A stretch of 44,587 nucleotides of DNA, from the NCBI RefSeq assembly GCF_005405085.1, contig NZ_BJDJ01000023.1, forward strand, positions 1 through 44,587, written 5' to 3'. Origin of the DNA: Lactiplantibacillus daowaiensis (lineage in GTDB: Bacteria; Bacillota; Bacilli; Lactobacillales; Lactobacillaceae). Both the position numbers and the translations under genes were made by a program. Position 1 is the stretch's first letter. Each line of letters starts with the position of its first letter. The notes under the pieces are model-generated. The model ran no database searches and was not told where the DNA came from. It worked only from the letters and a program-made list of their open reading frames with translations. Below are positions 42,990 through 44,587 of the stretch, piece after piece.

Positions 42990-44423
42990 ATGTTTCCAAA
43001 ACAAACGCAATATGATCTGGTTATCGTTGGCGGTGGCCTAGCCGGTCTCGTGGCCGCCGTCAGTGCCCGGGAACAAGGACGATCAACCTTAGTGCTTGAA
43101 AAAGGACGCTCGATTGGCGGCGATGGGAATTACGTTGAAGGCGCCATGGGGGTCGATAGTTATTTACAAAAGCAGCAAGGTGTTCAAATCGACCGGACTA
43201 AGTTACTGCAATCGGAACTAGACTATTCGCACTATGAAGCTAGCGCCCCGCATTTGAAAAAGTTGATCGATAATAGTGGGGCAACGATTGATTGGCTGCA
43301 TGACTTAGGGGTTAAGTTCAGTCAAGTTGGGGGTCAAGGCAAGAGTTGGCCGACGATTCATAGTTTTGCCGGTGGCGGTCATGCGGCCGTCCAAGTCTTG
43401 TTTGCCAAGGCCCAAGCGATGGGGGCTGAATTTGCCATGAGTGTCAGTGCCAAGCAGTTGCTGCTGCAAAATGGGCACATCACTGGGGTGACCATCATGA
43501 ATGAAGCCACTGGTCAAACACGTGATGTGACCACAACTGATGTGATTTTAGCGACTGGAGGCTATGTTGATAATCCGGCGTTAGTGCAACAACGGACACC
43601 ATTTGCCAGCCGGTTATTGTCTGTCAGTGATGGTAAATCGACTGGTGACGGGATGCAACTGGCTTGGCAAGCGGGCGCAGCGCATTATCAACTCGGGGCC
43701 ATTCAATATGGTGGCGGGGCGATCTATGACCGCCAACAACCGCCATTTGTCCACATGGCGTCACAATTAGCAGCGGCGGCTACCCAAGAAGCGATTTTAT
43801 GGGTCAATGAACGTGGCGAACGCTTCGTTAATGAGGATGTTAACGATAATATGTGCCATGCCGGCGGCGCGATTTTGACCCAAGCACGGACCTTCTCGAT
43901 TTTAGATCAAGCAGCTGTTGACCATTTGACAAACGTTGGGTTGTATAAAGTTGTTGGTAATTCGCCAGTCTCACCAGCACGATTCGATCAGTTGCAGGCT
44001 GAAATCGACCACGACACGACGCGTGGTGCCAAGTATTTAACCCAAGCAGCAACAATTGAAGGCTTGGCAAATAAGCTTCACTTAGGCAAGCTCCCAACAA
44101 CCATTGCGCATTACAATCAATTAGTTCAAGCTGGTGCCGATACTGATTTTGGCAAAGCCGCTGCGTATTTAACTAGTGTGCGTCAAGGACCATTTTATGC
44201 CGTAGAATTAGGAGTCGGCATGGCGTGTGCGCTAGGTGGTTTACGTGTTGATGAGGATAATGGTGTGTTGAATGATCATGGTTATCCAGTACCAGGGCTA
44301 TATGCAGTCGGCAACGATGCCGCGGGCATGTTAGTTGGCGACACGTATGCGGTAACTTTACCTGGTAGCACCGCCGGCTATGCCGCTTTTTCTGCTCGTA
44401 ATGCGGTGCAACACTTGGCTTAA
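42990..44423 (+). CDS. FAD-dependent fumarate-reductase-like oxidoreductase (flavoprotein C)
   Basis: A 477-aa third member, more distant from A and B. It has the FAD-binding N terminus DLVIVGGGLAGLVAAVSA, GGDGNYVEGAMGV, and the C-terminal segment YAVGNDAAGMLVGDTYAVTLPGSTAGYAAFSARNA. In RFVNEDVNDN, Asp286 occupies the place of the fumarate reductase Arg, so its substrate pocket differs from those of A and B too. It has no heme, FMN-binding or export features. It is last in the LysR-linked operon behind GGGGG. No clear terminator lies between it and the insertion sequence end at 44511. Confidence 0.85.
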   Translation: MFPKQTQYDLVIVGGGLAGLVAAVSAREQGRSTLVLEKGRSIGGDGNYVEGAMGVDSYLQKQQGVQIDRTKLLQSELDYSHYEASAPHLKKLIDNSGATIDWLHDLGVKFSQVGGQGKSWPTIHSFAGGGHAAVQVLFAKAQAMGAEFAMSVSAKQLLLQNGHITGVTIMNEATGQTRDVTTTDVILATGGYVDNPALVQQRTPFASRLLSVSDGKSTGDGMQLAWQAGAAHYQLGAIQYGGGAIYDRQQPPFVHMASQLAAAATQEAILWVNERGERFVNEDVNDNMCHAGGAILTQARTFSILDQAAVDHLTNVGLYKVVGNSPVSPARFDQLQAEIDHDTTRGAKYLTQAATIEGLANKLHLGKLPTTIAHYNQLVQAGADTDFGKAAAYLTSVRQGPFYAVELGVGMACALGGLRVDEDNGVLNDHGYPVPGLYAVGNDAAGMLVGDTYAVTLPGSTAGYAAFSARNAVQHLA

Positions 44424-44510
44424 AGTCAGCTATTTTTGTCGTTGGCGTTCAACGTATAGCGGACAATGTTAAGTTTCCCAGATAATGGTCATAAAATTGA
44501 GGTATTTAAC

Positions 44511-44587
44511 GGCTCTTTGTCAACGGGTGTTGATGGAGGGTTTATGTGGAACTTCGTTCACTTGCGAACGGGGTTCCTTTTCTTTAC
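44511..44587 (+). mobile_element. Outward-facing insertion sequence end (ISL3-like, partial)
   Basis: The sequence starts GGCTCTTTGTCAACGGG and continues GGTGTTGATGGA, matching the inverted terminus at 76-50 of this window. A fully paired 12-bp hairpin (GGAACTTCGTTC with GAACGGGGTTCC, two G-U pairs) followed by T-rich sequence lies at about 44550-44585 and could act as a terminator. No transposase is inside the window. Confidence 0.45.

Overview
The window looks like chromosomal DNA of a lactic acid bacterium close to Lactiplantibacillus (the L. plantarum group). The grounds are LPQTxE-type sortase signals, three KxYKxGKxW-type secretion signals, GGGG-rich ribosome binding sites, frequent TTG/GTG starts and the kinds of genes present. 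No rRNA, tRNA or CRISPR was seen. Both window ends carry outward-facing, related 27-base termini that look like the ends of insertion sequences (probably ISL3-type). The window may therefore be a contig broken at repeats.

Layout. (1) 0.4-8.5 kb, housekeeping: a ROK-family regulator, an AI-2E-type permease, phosphoglycerate mutase (gpmA), small hypothetical proteins, PEP synthase (ppsA) and an SRPBCC protein. (2) 8.8-23.6 kb, cell surface: a small protein with a signal peptide and a degenerate sorting motif, then two tandem giant paralogous adhesins (KxYKxGKxW signal, Ser/Thr/Ala-rich linker, L-type-lectin-like domain, helical spacer, MBG repeats, LPQTN anchor). The first adhesin is broken by one in-frame TAA that separates the anchor from the rest. 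(3) 23.7-25.8 kb, NAD salvage: pncB diverging from its likely repressor niaR, with an operator-like dyad between them and a second copy just after niaR. (4) 25.9-29.8 kb, redox and regulation: a probable ~115-nt terminator-ended RNA, a MarR-controlled azoreductase/quinone reductase operon with a striking doubled operator, a GalU-like protein that lacks family signature residues, and a second MarR operon. (5) 29.8-35.5 kb: a 1552-aa BspA/DUF285 leucine-rich-repeat-like surface protein and a secreted transglycosylase-like protein. (6) 35.9-44.4 kb, a catabolic or reductive gene cluster: an AraC regulator divergent from flavoprotein A and an MFS transporter, then a LysR regulator followed by flavoprotein B, an SDR and flavoprotein C.

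How they fit together. The surface genes describe a plant- or host-adhesion region whose three large proteins share the same signal type and the same AAAGGGGA ribosome-binding box 9 nt before the start. The right-hand cluster is the best candidate for a poorly described system: three soluble fumarate-reductase-like FAD proteins with no heme, FMN-binding or membrane partner. All three appear to lack the arginines used for fumarate, and they are combined with a transporter, an SDR and two regulators. The likely role is uptake and reduction of an unsaturated (perhaps cyclic, plant-derived) compound as an electron sink. The substrate cannot be read from the sequence.
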